DNA of 64,000 nt from Mycobacterium simulans (GTDB lineage Bacteria > Actinomycetota > Actinomycetes > Mycobacteriales > Mycobacteriaceae), in assembly GCF_900232995.1 (NCBI RefSeq), contig NZ_OCVX01000003.1, positions 1,472,062 to 1,536,061 of the forward strand, written 5' to 3'. Under the pieces are notes generated by a model, which did no database searches, was not told where the DNA came from, and saw nothing but the letters and a program-made list of their open reading frames with translations. The position numbers and the translations under genes were made by a program. Shown here in pieces: positions 37,052 through 49,436 of the stretch. How positions within the stretch are numbered: position 1 is the first letter of the stretch; each line of letters opens with the position of its first letter.

Positions 37052-37450
37052 ATGCAACCCGGAGGCGATATGTCGGCTCTGCTCGCTCAAGCGCAGCAGA
37101 TGCAACAGAAGCTACTGGAGGCTCAGCACCAGCTGGCCAATTCGGAGGTGCACGGTCAAGCCGGTGGCGGCTTGGTCAAGGTGGTGGTCAAAGGCAGCGG
37201 TGAGGTGATCGGGGTGACGATCGACCCCAAGGTCGTCGACCCCAACGACGTCGAGACCCTGCAGGACTTGATCGTCGGTGCGATGCGCGACGCGTCCCAG
37301 CAAGTGACGAAGATGGCGCAGGAGCGGCTGGGGGCGCTGGCTGGGGGGATGCGCCCGCCCGGTGCGCCCGGTACGCCCGGCGCGCCCGGAGCGCCGGGGA
37401 TGCCGCCCAGGCCCCCTGCGCCGCCTGGGGCGCCCGCGCCGGGGGTCTGA
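37052..37450 (+). CDS. ebfC: YbaB/EbfC nucleoid-associated protein with collagen-like tail
   Basis: A 132-residue DNA-binding protein, a small dimer that coats DNA. The helical start [21 protein letters not shown] and the strand [17 protein letters not shown] are typical of EbfC. The C-terminal ~35 residues are Gly/Pro-rich with repeated GAPG units, as in other mycobacterial members, and probably disordered. Start ATG 37052 is the annotated-style start; MSALL (37070) is possible. recR follows 11 bp downstream, the conserved ebfC-recR arrangement that links the protein to recombination repair. Confidence 0.93.
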   Translation: MQPGGDMSALLAQAQQMQQKLLEAQHQLANSEVHGQAGGGLVKVVVKGSGEVIGVTIDPKVVDPNDVETLQDLIVGAMRDASQQVTKMAQERLGALAGGMRPPGAPGTPGAPGAPGMPPRPPAPPGAPAPGV

Positions 37451-37461
37451 CCTGCACCACC

Positions 37462-38073
37462 ATGTTTGAGGGACCTGTCCAGGATCTGATCGATGAACTT
37501 GGCAAGCTGCCGGGTATCGGACCCAAGAGCGCGCAGCGCATCGCGTTCTACCTGTTGTCGGTCGAACCGTCGGACATCGACCGCCTGACCGTCGTGCTGG
37601 CCAAGGTCCGTGACGGTGTGCGGTTCTGTGCGGTCTGCGGCAACGTCTCCGACAACGAGCGTTGCCGAATTTGTTCTGATTCCCGGCGAGATGCATCTGT
37701 GGTGTGTGTCGTCGAGGAGCCGAAGGACATCCAGGCCGTCGAGCGCACCCGCGAATTCCGCGGCCGCTATCACGTTCTGGGCGGGGCACTCGATCCGCTG
37801 TCCGGTATTGGGCCCGATCAGCTGCGAATTCGTGAGTTGTTGAGCCGTATCGGTGAGCGGGTCGACGATGTCGATATCACCGAGGTGATCATCGCGACCG
37901 ACCCGAATACCGAGGGTGAGGCGACGGCCACGTACCTGGTGCGGATGCTGCGCGACATCCCCGGTCTGACGGTGACACGGATCGCGTCCGGGCTGCCCAT
38001 GGGTGGTGACCTGGAATTCGCCGACGAGCTGACTTTGGGCCGCGCGTTGACCGGCCGCCGCGCCATGGTCTGA
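37462..38073 (+). CDS. recR: Recombination protein RecR
   Basis: A DNA-binding clamp of the RecFOR recombination-repair path. The 203-residue protein has the N-terminal helix-hairpin-helix ([20 protein letters not shown]), the C4 zinc finger [16 protein letters not shown] at about 55-70, and a Toprim domain with [15 protein letters not shown] and [17 protein letters not shown]. Start ATG 37462 follows ebfC by 11 bp. A long inverted repeat immediately after the stop probably ends the ebfC-recR transcript. Confidence 0.97.
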   Translation: MFEGPVQDLIDELGKLPGIGPKSAQRIAFYLLSVEPSDIDRLTVVLAKVRDGVRFCAVCGNVSDNERCRICSDSRRDASVVCVVEEPKDIQAVERTREFRGRYHVLGGALDPLSGIGPDQLRIRELLSRIGERVDDVDITEVIIATDPNTEGEATATYLVRMLRDIPGLTVTRIASGLPMGGDLEFADELTLGRALTGRRAMV

Positions 38074-38079
38074 TTTTCG

Positions 38080-38136
38080 CGAGACTGTAATTCTGCAGGC
38101 CCCTTCTCGCACTTTTCCTGCAGATTTACAGCCTCG
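38080..38136. terminator. Long imperfect inverted repeat after recR
   Basis: The arms CGAGACTGTAATTCTGCAGG (38080-38099) and its complement (38117-38136) match at 18 of 20 positions around a 17-nt loop. There is no T-tract. Position 7 bp after the recR stop suits a stem-type terminator, but the length and sequence also suit a dispersed palindromic repeat element. Confidence 0.6.
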
Positions 38137-38170
38137 GTGAATTGTCGGTCTCCGATGCCAACATTCCGGT

Positions 38171-38989
38171 GTGGCGGCGGTGTTCGTCGGTACCGGTGAT
38201 GTGACTCGGCACGAGCTGCAACGGTGGTACCGCCCGGTGTATCCAGGGGTTTACGCCCCGAAGCGACATGACATGTCATTGCGAGACCGCACGGCCGGGG
38301 CATGGTTGTGGTCTGGGCGACGGGGTGTCATCGCCGGCGTCGCCGCTTCGGCGCTGCATGGCGCGCGGTGGGTCGACGACGACACCCCGATCGAGTTGAT
38401 CTGGTCCAACACCAGGCCGCCTCAAGGTCTCGTCGTGCGTCACGAAACCTTGCGCGACGACGAGATCACCCAGGTCGCCGGGCTGCCCGTCACCACACTG
38501 ACGCGTACCGCATACGACCTCGGTAGGCATCTGCCACGTGGTCAGGCTTTGGCGCGGCTCGACGCGCTGATGAGGGCAACCCCATTTTCGACCGAAGACG
38601 TGATGCTCCTCGGCAAGCGCCACGCAGGTGCGAGGGGTCTGAAGCGGCTGCGTTCGGTGTTGCCGCTTGTCGACGGCGGTGCGGCGTCACCCAAGGAGAC
38701 ATGGCTGCGTCTGTTGCTCGTCGACGGCGGATTGCCGGCTCCGGAGACGCAGATTCCGGTGAACGCGAACTGGCGATCGGTGGCCGTCCTCGACATGGGC
38801 TGGGAGGAATTGAAGGTGGCCGTCGAATATGACGGGGATCACCATCGCAGCGACCGCCGCCAATATGCGCACGACCAGTGGCGGCTACGCAAGCTGGAGC
38901 AACTGGGTTGGATCGTTATCCGAGTGATCGCCGAGGACAGGCCGGAGGATGTCCTGCAGCGCGTGCGCGAGGCCCTAGCGCACCGCTAG
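38171..38989 (+). CDS. DUF559/Vsr-like nuclease-fold protein with N-terminal winged-helix-like domain
   Basis: A 272-residue protein. The N-terminal half resembles AbiEi-type/winged-helix proteins (ELQRWYRPVYPGVYAPKRHD, then VIAGVAASALHG). The C-terminal part has a PD-(D/E)xK-like core: EYDGDHHRSDRRQYAHDQ followed by LRKLEQLGWIVIRV, as in DUF559 and Vsr-type endonucleases. It therefore may bind and cut DNA, but no activity is known. Start GTG 38171. It corresponds to Rv3714c by position and overlaps the 3' end of gatD on the other strand by 15 bp. No cognate toxin gene is adjacent. Confidence 0.82.
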   Translation: MAAVFVGTGDVTRHELQRWYRPVYPGVYAPKRHDMSLRDRTAGAWLWSGRRGVIAGVAASALHGARWVDDDTPIELIWSNTRPPQGLVVRHETLRDDEITQVAGLPVTTLTRTAYDLGRHLPRGQALARLDALMRATPFSTEDVMLLGKRHAGARGLKRLRSVLPLVDGGAASPKETWLRLLLVDGGLPAPETQIPVNANWRSVAVLDMGWEELKVAVEYDGDHHRSDRRQYAHDQWRLRKLEQLGWIVIRVIAEDRPEDVLQRVREALAHR

Positions 38990-39682
38990 TCGCTCGCGGC
39001 GTAACAAGTCCACCTCGGGCAGATCCAACGGCGGCAACGACCCCACCACCTTGGTCAGCAGCAGGTCCGCAAGCTCCGGGTTGCGGGCCAGGCACGGCCC
39101 GTGCATATAGGTCGCGACCATGCTGCCCTGAACCGCGCCGTCAAAGCCGTCACCTGCCCGGTTGCCCGCGCCCTTGACCACCGCTCCCAGTGGCGACGCC
39201 GCCGAGCCGAGGACGGTGCCGCCTCGGTGGTTCTCGAAGCCGGTCAATCGCGCCTTCAGGCCGGCCAGCAACGGCTTGCTAATTACCTCGCCGATGGTGC
39301 GTGCATCTTGCGGTGCGGTAGTCACATCCAGCAGGCCGACGCCGTCAACCCGTTCGCCCGACGACGTCTCGTACCAGTGCCCGAGCACCTGAATGGCCGC
39401 ACAGATTGCCAGCACGGGTGCGCCACGTTCGGCCGCGCGCTGCAACCCGGGGTATCGAATGAGGTGCCGGGTGGCCAACCGCTGTGCGTAGTCTTCGGCG
39501 CCGCCCAGCGTGTAGAGGTCAAGTGAGTCCGGCACCGGATCGGCCAGCGTGATCTCGACGATCTCGGCGGCGATTCCCCTTAGCAAGAGCCGTTGGCGCA
39601 GCACCACGGCGTTGCCACCGTCGCCGTAGGTGCCCATCACGTCGGGCAGCACCAGCCCGATCCGCACGCTCGATTCAGCCAT
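38975..39682 (-). CDS. gatD: Lipid II glutaminyl synthase, glutamine amidotransferase subunit GatD
   Basis: Supplies ammonia from glutamine to MurT, which amidates the D-glutamate of lipid II, a modification needed for peptidoglycan cross-linking. The 235-residue class I-like amidotransferase has its nucleophile Cys in APVLAICAAIQVLG at about residue 94 and the catalytic His in YMHGPCLARNPELADLLL. Start ATG 39682 (MAESSVRIGLVLPD) overlaps the end of murT by 8 bp, so the two are co-translated. The longer open frame upstream is out of frame with murT and not coding. Confidence 0.95.
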   Translation of the reverse strand: MAESSVRIGLVLPDVMGTYGDGGNAVVLRQRLLLRGIAAEIVEITLADPVPDSLDLYTLGGAEDYAQRLATRHLIRYPGLQRAAERGAPVLAICAAIQVLGHWYETSSGERVDGVGLLDVTTAPQDARTIGEVISKPLLAGLKARLTGFENHRGGTVLGSAASPLGAVVKGAGNRAGDGFDGAVQGSMVATYMHGPCLARNPELADLLLTKVVGSLPPLDLPEVDLLRRERLAVR

Positions 39683-40904
39683 GTCGTTCCAATGCTCGTT
39701 GCAGCTGCAGGAACGCGGTGTAGTTGGCGACGACCTCAACCCGCCCGGGTGGGCAGGATGCGATGGCCGCGATGGTGTCGTGCACCAGGGTGTGCTGCAC
39801 ACCGGCATAGCCCAGGCGAACGGCCAGGTCGGTGCCGCGTTCCCCGGCGGCCACCACCGGAGTCTCTTCGAAGTGTTCAAACCGCACGTCCCACAACCAC
39901 GACAGGTCCTCGCCGTCGGGCACCTGCCCATTGACCGAGATGACCACACCGGCCGCGTGCTTGTCCACCATGGACAGCGCTTCCTGCCAGCCGGCCGGGT
40001 TCTTGGCCAGCAGGATCCGTGCTTCGTGCGCGCCAATGCGGACGGTCCGGTAGCGCCCGGCGACTTCGTCGACCCCGGAGGCGGCCGCAACCGCCAATGT
40101 CGGGTCAGCGCCCAGCGTGACGGCCGCGGCGACTGCCTGGGCGGCGTTGCCGCGATTGACCGCGCCAGGCAGCGCCAGCTGCATCGGTAGGGCCAGACCG
40201 TCGGGCCCGTAAAGGGTGTCGGCGTCGAACCACCAATGCGGACTGGGGCGCTTGAAGTCGGCGCCGGTGCTATACCAGTGGCCCCGGTCGCGGACGATGA
40301 CCTCGCCACTGCGGGGGCAGCTGACCGAGTCGCTCGACCACGCGCCGCCCGCGGCCACCCACACCACCTTCGGGCTGTCGTAGGCAGCCGAGGTCATCAG
40401 CACGTCGTCGCAGTTGGCTACCACGACGGCATTGGGATGTCTGGCCAACCCGGCCCGCAGCGTGCGTTCGATGACGTTGATCTCGCCGACCCGGTCCAGC
40501 TGGTCGCGTGACAGGTTGAGTAAGACGATGACGCTCGGTTCAACCGCATCTGAGACGTGCGGTACGTGCATCTCGTCGACCTCAAGCGCCGCTAGCGCGG
40601 CCCGGCGATCAGCGGCCAGCGCGGCCACCAGGCCGGCATCCATATTGGCGCCTTCGGCGTTGGTGGCCACCGGCCCCAAGGTGCCCAGGGCGGTCGCTGT
40701 CATCCGAGTGGTAGTCGACTTGCCGTTGGTACCGGTGACGATGACCGTTCGCCGGCCCGCCCCGAGCTGACGCAGCACGGAGCGGTCCAGGGTCATCGCG
40801 ACCAGTCCGCCGATCATGGCCCCGGCCCCACGACCGGTGACCCGCGACGCCCAGCGCGCACTCGCCCCCGCGGCGAGGGCCAGGCGTGCGCGGGCGGTAA
40901 CCAC
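39675..40904 (-). CDS. murT: Lipid II glutaminyl synthase, Mur-ligase-like subunit MurT
   Basis: ATP-dependent partner of GatD; activates the alpha-carboxylate of D-iso-Glu in lipid II. The 409-residue Mur-ligase protein has the ATP loop VTGTNGKSTTTRM, the central segment VIVLLNLSRDQLDRVGEI and a C-terminal DUF1727 domain. The zinc-ribbon region typical of MurT is incomplete: I see only NCDD and VSCPRSG where S. aureus MurT has two CxxC pairs. Start is GTG 40904 (VTARARLALAAGASA). Transcribed with gatD. Confidence 0.95.
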   Translation of the reverse strand: MVTARARLALAAGASARWASRVTGRGAGAMIGGLVAMTLDRSVLRQLGAGRRTVIVTGTNGKSTTTRMTATALGTLGPVATNAEGANMDAGLVAALAADRRAALAALEVDEMHVPHVSDAVEPSVIVLLNLSRDQLDRVGEINVIERTLRAGLARHPNAVVVANCDDVLMTSAAYDSPKVVWVAAGGAWSSDSVSCPRSGEVIVRDRGHWYSTGADFKRPSPHWWFDADTLYGPDGLALPMQLALPGAVNRGNAAQAVAAAVTLGADPTLAVAAASGVDEVAGRYRTVRIGAHEARILLAKNPAGWQEALSMVDKHAAGVVISVNGQVPDGEDLSWLWDVRFEHFEETPVVAAGERGTDLAVRLGYAGVQHTLVHDTIAAIASCPPGRVEVVANYTAFLQLQRALERHG

Positions 40905-41009
40905 CCGGGCAGTTTAAAGGCGAGGGCTGCGGTCACCTCATTTAGTTCAACTGCCGACACGATGCGCGGCGGCGCCGGAGATGTCGGTTGGACATGTCAT
41001 CCTCATCGT

Positions 41010-41999
41010 GTGAGCCACATCTGGGGACGGCCAGCCAGTCACCCGGACGAGGGTTGGGCCGTGATCGATGTCGAGACCTCCGGCTTTCGCCCCGGTCAGG
41101 CCAGGATCATCAGTCTTGCCGTACTCGGCCTGGACGCCGCCGGCCGGGTGGAGCAATCCGTGGTCAGCCTGCTCAATCCCGGCGTGGACCCCGGCCCCAC
41201 CCACGTGCACGGCCTGACCGCCGCCATGCTGGAAGATCAGCCGCAATTCGCCGACATCGTCGGCGACGTCGTGGAGGTGCTGCGTGGCCGCACGCTGGTG
41301 GCGCACAATGTCGCGTTCGACTATGCCTTTCTGGCTGCGGAAGCGGAGTTCGCTCAAGCGGAACTTCCGGTCGATACCGTCATGTGCACGGTTGAGCTGG
41401 CCCGACGGCTAGAGCTCGGCATCGACAATCTGCGCCTGGAGACCCTGGCCGCACATTGGGGCGTGACCCAGGAACGGCCGCACGATGCGTTCGACGACGC
41501 GCGAGTGTTGACCGGCATCCTGGCAGCTTCCCTCGGGCGCGCTCGCGAACGTGACGTCTGGCTGCCGGTGCATCCGGTGACCCGGCGGCGGTGGCCCAAC
41601 GGTCGGGTGACCCACGACGAGTTGCGACCGCTGAAGGCGCTGGCCTCCCGGATGCCCTGCCCGTATCTCAACCCGGGCCGCTATGTGACGGGCAGGCCCC
41701 TGGTCCAGGGAATGCGGGTGGCGCTGGCCGCCGAGGTGGCACGCACACACGACGAACTCGTCGAGCGGATCCTGCACGCCGGGCTGGCCTACACCGATGC
41801 AGTCGACCGCGACACCTCCCTGGTGGTCTGCAACGACGCCACCCCCGAGCAGGGCAAGGGCTACCACGCATTGCAGCTAGGGGTACCCGTGGTTTCCGAC
41901 GCGCTGTTCATGGACCGTGTCGGTTCGGTAATCGGTGGCAGAAGCATGGAGGAGTTCGCCGACGCCACCCTGGTCGACGAGCAGTTCGCGCTTTTCTAA
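41010..41999 (+). CDS. dnaQ: DnaQ-family 3'-5' exonuclease with C-terminal BRCT domain
   Basis: A DEDD-type exonuclease. D20 and E22 lie in AVIDVETSGF, the second acidic motif in AHNVAFDYAFL, and the third in HDAFDDARVL (HxxxxD). A C-terminal BRCT domain (~residues 235-329, from GMRVALAAEV to DEQFALF) follows a linker. It is annotated as polymerase III epsilon in H37Rv (Rv3711c), but mycobacterial DnaE1 proofreads with its own PHP domain, so this protein is more likely a repair exonuclease. Start GTG 41010 (VSHIWGRP) gives 329 aa, matching the length I recall. Confidence 0.9.
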   Translation: MSHIWGRPASHPDEGWAVIDVETSGFRPGQARIISLAVLGLDAAGRVEQSVVSLLNPGVDPGPTHVHGLTAAMLEDQPQFADIVGDVVEVLRGRTLVAHNVAFDYAFLAAEAEFAQAELPVDTVMCTVELARRLELGIDNLRLETLAAHWGVTQERPHDAFDDARVLTGILAASLGRARERDVWLPVHPVTRRRWPNGRVTHDELRPLKALASRMPCPYLNPGRYVTGRPLVQGMRVALAAEVARTHDELVERILHAGLAYTDAVDRDTSLVVCNDATPEQGKGYHALQLGVPVVSDALFMDRVGSVIGGRSMEEFADATLVDEQFALF

Positions 42000-42003
42000 C
42001 TTG

Positions 42004-42022
42004 CACTACTACAGTAGTAGTG
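42004..42022 (+). promoter_or_regulatory. Perfect palindrome, probable operator of the downstream TetR-type regulator
   Basis: The arms CACTACTAC (42004-42012) and GTAGTAGTG (42014-42022) are exact complements around one central base. The site is 16 bp upstream of the membrane-protein ATG, where bound repressor would block transcription. A second site with the same ACTAC/GTAGT half-sites lies just inside the gene. Confidence 0.8.
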
Positions 42023-42037
42023 GCAGCGTTGGGCAGC

Positions 42038-42487
42038 ATGATTAGCACTACGAACGTAGTAGACCAGGATTCCTGGTGGACGACCTACCGCAAACATGGC
42101 TACTTCTTCCGTCAAGCGGCCCTGCTGACCATTTCGCTTGGCGTCGCAATGCACGTCTATCGGGTGATCTTCGGCGACGCGCTTACCCTCCAACACGTGG
42201 TGACAGTGACCAACGACAGGATCCTGCTCATCCCGATGACATACGCGGGCATTACCGGCATCCTGGTGTGGCGCCGCATTGCGTTCGCCAATAATCGGCA
42301 TCGGGCGCTGTTCACGGGATCGGTCGTCTACATCGCGGGCAGCGTGCCGCTACACGTGTACTGCTCCTACGTGATCATGGACACCTCGGTCGTGACCTGG
42401 TTCCCGATGTGGTTCAGCTACTTCTTGCTGCTCGTGCTCTACCCGGTGTTTCTCACGCTGTTCTGGCGGCTGCGCTACAAATACTGA
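42038..42487 (+). CDS. Small polytopic membrane protein controlled by a TetR neighbour
   Basis: A 149-residue protein with about four membrane helices (AALLTISLGVAMHVYRVIF; ILLIPMTYAGITGILVW; ALFTGSVVYIAGSVPLHVY; MWFSYFLLLVLYPVFLTLF). It has a charged N-terminus and a basic C-terminus (WRLRYKY). Function is not known; small efflux-accessory or sensing roles are possible. Start ATG 42038 lies between two palindromic operator-like sites. The stop overlaps the start of the TetR gene (TGATG), so the two are co-expressed. Confidence 0.82.
   Translation: MISTTNVVDQDSWWTTYRKHGYFFRQAALLTISLGVAMHVYRVIFGDALTLQHVVTVTNDRILLIPMTYAGITGILVWRRIAFANNRHRALFTGSVVYIAGSVPLHVYCSYVIMDTSVVTWFPMWFSYFLLLVLYPVFLTLFWRLRYKY
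42047..42060 (+). promoter_or_regulatory. Second palindromic operator-like site, within the start of the membrane-protein gene
   Basis: ACTACG (42047-42052), AA, CGTAGT (42055-42060): a perfect 6-bp-arm palindrome sharing the ACTAC/GTAGT half-site with the upstream palindrome. The two centres are about 40 bp apart. It covers codons 4-8 of the membrane-protein gene, so it may be partly constrained by coding. Confidence 0.6.
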
Positions 42488-43050
42488 TGCCCTCAAATCC
42501 CGAACGTCGCCTTCAGATCCTCGACGCCGCCATCGGCATACTCGCCGACACGGGCGTCGGGGGTCTGACGCATCGCCAGGTCGATGACCGGGCGGGTCTA
42601 CCTCCGGGCACCACATCGAACTACTACCGGACACGCCAGGCCCTGCTCGAAGCCACGGCAGCCCGCACCGTGGATCTGCATTGGCAACGCGTCGAGGCGT
42701 TGCGGGCCGGGATCGGATCGCTCACCCGCGACGGCGTCAAGACGCTCATGACGCGGCTGCTCTCCGATCCTGATGAGCAGTTTCGTCGTTTCACGCTGGC
42801 GCGGTTCGAGCTGTTCATGGAGGGCACGCGGCGGCCCGAGCTGCTGCCATTCTTGAAGGACCTACAGGCCGCTGCGGTGAAGTCCGCCACGCTCATCATC
42901 GAGGCGGCGGGTTTCACGCCAACGGCCCAACAAATGGACGAGCTGAGCCGCCTGCTCAACGGATATGCGTTCAGCAACCTCACGATTCCCGGTGCCGATA
43001 ACCCGGCCGGGCTGGTCGACCGATTACTGCGCGTGTTTTTCGAGGCTTAG
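42487..43050 (+). CDS. TetR/AcrR family transcriptional regulator
   Basis: A 187-residue regulator with an N-terminal helix-turn-helix (RRLQILDAAIGILAD ... THRQVDDRAGLPPGTTSNYYRTR) at about 7-53 and a C-terminal all-helical ligand-binding domain. Start ATG 42487 overlaps the stop of the membrane-protein gene by one base. The two-gene unit is preceded by palindromes that fit a TetR dimer, suggesting autoregulation. The ligand is unknown. From memory H37Rv has nothing here between dnaQ and leuA. Confidence 0.93.
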   Translation: MPSNPERRLQILDAAIGILADTGVGGLTHRQVDDRAGLPPGTTSNYYRTRQALLEATAARTVDLHWQRVEALRAGIGSLTRDGVKTLMTRLLSDPDEQFRRFTLARFELFMEGTRRPELLPFLKDLQAAAVKSATLIIEAAGFTPTAQQMDELSRLLNGYAFSNLTIPGADNPAGLVDRLLRVFFEA

Positions 43051-43133
43051 CACTGTCAGCCGCCCACGTGCCTGGCGCGGGTGTCCGCGGCGCGACTTCC
43101 CCTGCGCCTGACCCCGCTCCGGTATCGGCGTTC

Positions 43134-45257
<2,124 letters not shown>

Positions 45258-45273
<16 letters not shown>

Positions 45274-45299
45274 CGTCCGAGGAGGAGCACCCGCTGCAC
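45258..45299 (-). CDS. Putative leuA leader peptide (13 aa) with three consecutive Leu codons
   Basis: GTG start at 45299, TGA stop at 45260-45258, encoding VQRVLLLGRRDGV. Three adjacent CTC leucine codons (45287-45279) are flanked by valine codons, the hallmark of a branched-chain amino-acid leader. It lies about 80 bp upstream of the leuA start. The ribosome site is weak (GTAGAG about 10 nt upstream) and the exact start is uncertain; the frame is open a few codons further. Confidence 0.65.
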
Positions 45300-45351
45300 G
45301 TGCTGAACTCTACCGCTAGTGGCGCCTCGACCAAAACCCGCGGTCTGAGCC

Positions 45352-45412
45352 GCCGAGCGTGGGCTTATGGACGGTTTCGTCGCAGTTTCCGTGCTTAGAA
45401 CCCACACTCGGC
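45352..45412. repeat. Inverted repeat between leuA leader and ask
   Basis: GCCGAGCGTGGG (45352-45363) and CCCACACTCGGC (45401-45412) match at 11 of 12 positions around a 37-nt centre. It lies between the divergent leuA leader and ask, so it is not a normal terminator position; it may be regulatory or one copy of a dispersed element. Confidence 0.45.
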
Positions 45413-45460
45413 CACAACGTATTCTGTTGTGGACTTATCGCCAAGCCGGGAAGGGATTCA

Positions 45461-46726
45461 GTGGCGCTCGTCGTGCAGAAGTACGGCGGATCCTCGGTGG
45501 CCGATGCCGACCGGATCCGCCGCGTCGCTGAGCGCATTGTCGAGACCAAAAAGCAGGGCAACGACGTCGTCGTAGTCGTCTCGGCGATGGGCGACACCAC
45601 CGATGACCTGCTGGACCTGGCTCAGCAAGTATGCCCAGCCCCACCGCCCCGGGAATTGGACATGCTGCTGACCGCCGGCGAACGCATCTCCAACGCGTTG
45701 GTAGCCATGGCAATCGAATCGCTGGGCGCGCATGCCCGGTCATTCACCGGTTCGCAAGCCGGCGTGATTACTACGGGCACTCACGGCAACGCGAAGATCA
45801 TCGACGTCACCCCCGGACGTCTGCGAACGGCGCTCGACGAAGGCCGGATCGTGTTGGTCGCCGGTTTCCAAGGCGTCAGCCAGGACACCCGCGACGTCAC
45901 CACCCTGGGGCGCGGGGGGTCGGACACCACGGCGGTCGCCATGGCCGCGGCCCTGGGCGCCGACGTCTGCGAGATCTACACCGATGTGGACGGCATCTTC
46001 AGCGCAGACCCACGAATCGTGCACAACGCACGCAAGTTGGACACGGTGACTTTCGAGGAAATGCTCGAGATGGCGGCCTGCGGCGCCAAGGTGCTGATGC
46101 TGCGTTGCGTGGAATACGCACGCCGTCACAACATTCCGGTGCATGTCCGATCGTCGTACTCGGACAAACCAGGCACCATCGTCGTCGGATCAATCAAGGA
46201 CATAGCCATGGAAGACCCCATCCTGACCGGAGTCGCGCACGACCGCAGCGAGGCCAAGGTGACCGTTGTCGGGCTCCCCGACATACCGGGGTACGCCGCC
46301 AAGGTGTTTCGCGCTGTCGCCGACGCCGACGTGAATATCGACATGGTGCTGCAGAACGTCTCCAAGGTCGAGGACGGCAAGACCGACATCACCTTCACCT
46401 GCTCCCGCGACAGCGGGCCCACCGCGGTGGCCAAGCTGGACGCGCTCAGGAACGAGATCGGCTTCACCCAACTGCTCTACGACGACCACATCGGCAAGGT
46501 GTCGCTGATCGGGGCGGGCATGCGCAGCCATCCCGGGGTTACGGCGACGTTCTGTGAGGCGCTCGCCGCGGTCGGGGTCAACATCGAGCTGATCTCAACT
46601 TCCGAGATCCGCATCTCGGTGTTGTGCCGTGACACCGAACTGGACAAGGCCGTCGTCGCGTTGCATGAGGCGTTCGGTCTCGGTGGCGAGGAGGAGGCGA
46701 CGGTGTATGCGGGGACGGGGCGGTAA
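45461..46726 (+). CDS. ask: Aspartokinase (alpha subunit; internal beta-subunit start likely)
   Basis: Phosphorylates aspartate, the entry step to lysine, threonine, methionine and diaminopimelate. The 421-residue protein has the kinase motif [11 protein letters not shown], the substrate loop [23 protein letters not shown] and two C-terminal ACT domains ([15 protein letters not shown] and [17 protein letters not shown]). Start GTG 45461 is preceded by aaggga. Met250 (ATG 46208, MEDPILTGV) is in frame at the position where a separate 172-residue regulatory beta subunit is known to begin in related aspartokinases. asd follows with no gap. Confidence 0.96.
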   Translation: MALVVQKYGGSSVADADRIRRVAERIVETKKQGNDVVVVVSAMGDTTDDLLDLAQQVCPAPPPRELDMLLTAGERISNALVAMAIESLGAHARSFTGSQAGVITTGTHGNAKIIDVTPGRLRTALDEGRIVLVAGFQGVSQDTRDVTTLGRGGSDTTAVAMAAALGADVCEIYTDVDGIFSADPRIVHNARKLDTVTFEEMLEMAACGAKVLMLRCVEYARRHNIPVHVRSSYSDKPGTIVVGSIKDIAMEDPILTGVAHDRSEAKVTVVGLPDIPGYAAKVFRAVADADVNIDMVLQNVSKVEDGKTDITFTCSRDSGPTAVAKLDALRNEIGFTQLLYDDHIGKVSLIGAGMRSHPGVTATFCEALAAVGVNIELISTSEIRISVLCRDTELDKAVVALHEAFGLGGEEEATVYAGTGR

Positions 46727-48912
<2,186 letters not shown>

Positions 48913-48985
48913 GGTCCTTAGCTCACAGCTGCTACATAAGTAACGCATAGCCGCGACTATTGTTTGCCCAGGCATCATGCGTCTC

Positions 48986-49321
48986 ATGAGTGAAACTTCT
49001 ACCGCAGTAGCCCCACCGCCGCCGGCAGTCCCACCGGCGTACCAGATCCCCAAAGTCTTCAAAGCTGCAGCCTGGGTAGCCATCGTCGCCGGGATCGTGT
49101 TCATCGTCTCGGTCATCTTCTTCACCGGCTTCCGGCTGGGCATGCTCACCGGGCACGGCGGCGGCCATCACCACCGGCATCACTTCAAGCATGGGATGAT
49201 GCACCGTCTTCCAAACAGTGGGGCGCCGGCGGTCAATCCTGGTACCGGGCCGGCCGGACCCGGGCAGGTGCCGACGTCGGTGGCGCCATCGATCGCGCCC
49301 TCGCCGACACCCGGTCGGTAG
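48986..49321 (+). CDS. Small His-rich membrane protein (paralogue 1)
   Basis: A 111-residue protein: Pro-rich N-terminus (MSETSTAVAPPPPAVPPA), one membrane helix (AAWVAIVAGIVFIVSVIFFTG), then a His-rich segment (GHGGGHHHRHHFKHGMMH) and a Pro/Gly-rich tail. By charge, the His-rich part is probably outside the cytoplasm and could bind metal (inference). Start ATG 48986; ATG 48977 (MRLMSET) is in frame. A very similar protein follows 115 bp downstream: a tandem duplication. Rv3706c counterpart. Confidence 0.85.
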   Translation: MSETSTAVAPPPPAVPPAYQIPKVFKAAAWVAIVAGIVFIVSVIFFTGFRLGMLTGHGGGHHHRHHFKHGMMHRLPNSGAPAVNPGTGPAGPGQVPTSVAPSIAPSPTPGR

Positions 49322-49337
49322 CGCACCCACACCTACG

Positions 49338-49365
49338 AGCCCGGTGTTCAGCAGAGCACCGGGCT
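49338..49365 (+). terminator. Hairpin after the first His-rich gene
   Basis: AGCCCGGTG (49338-49346) and CACCGGGCT (49357-49365) form a perfect 9-bp GC-rich stem with a 10-nt loop, starting 16 bp after the stop. There is no T-run, as is usual for mycobacterial terminators. Confidence 0.7.
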
Positions 49366-49436
49366 ACGTCAATTCATGACAACTTTGTCGTCGGAACCCT
49401 TTACGGTTATGCCGGCCTGAGCGGATATTCAAAGAT

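Noticed and set aside
38171..38989. AbiEi-type antitoxin of a toxin-antitoxin pair
   Set aside because: The N-terminal half is similar in style, but there is no AbiEii-like toxin gene next to it and the C-terminal part is nuclease-like, so I call it a DUF559-type protein.
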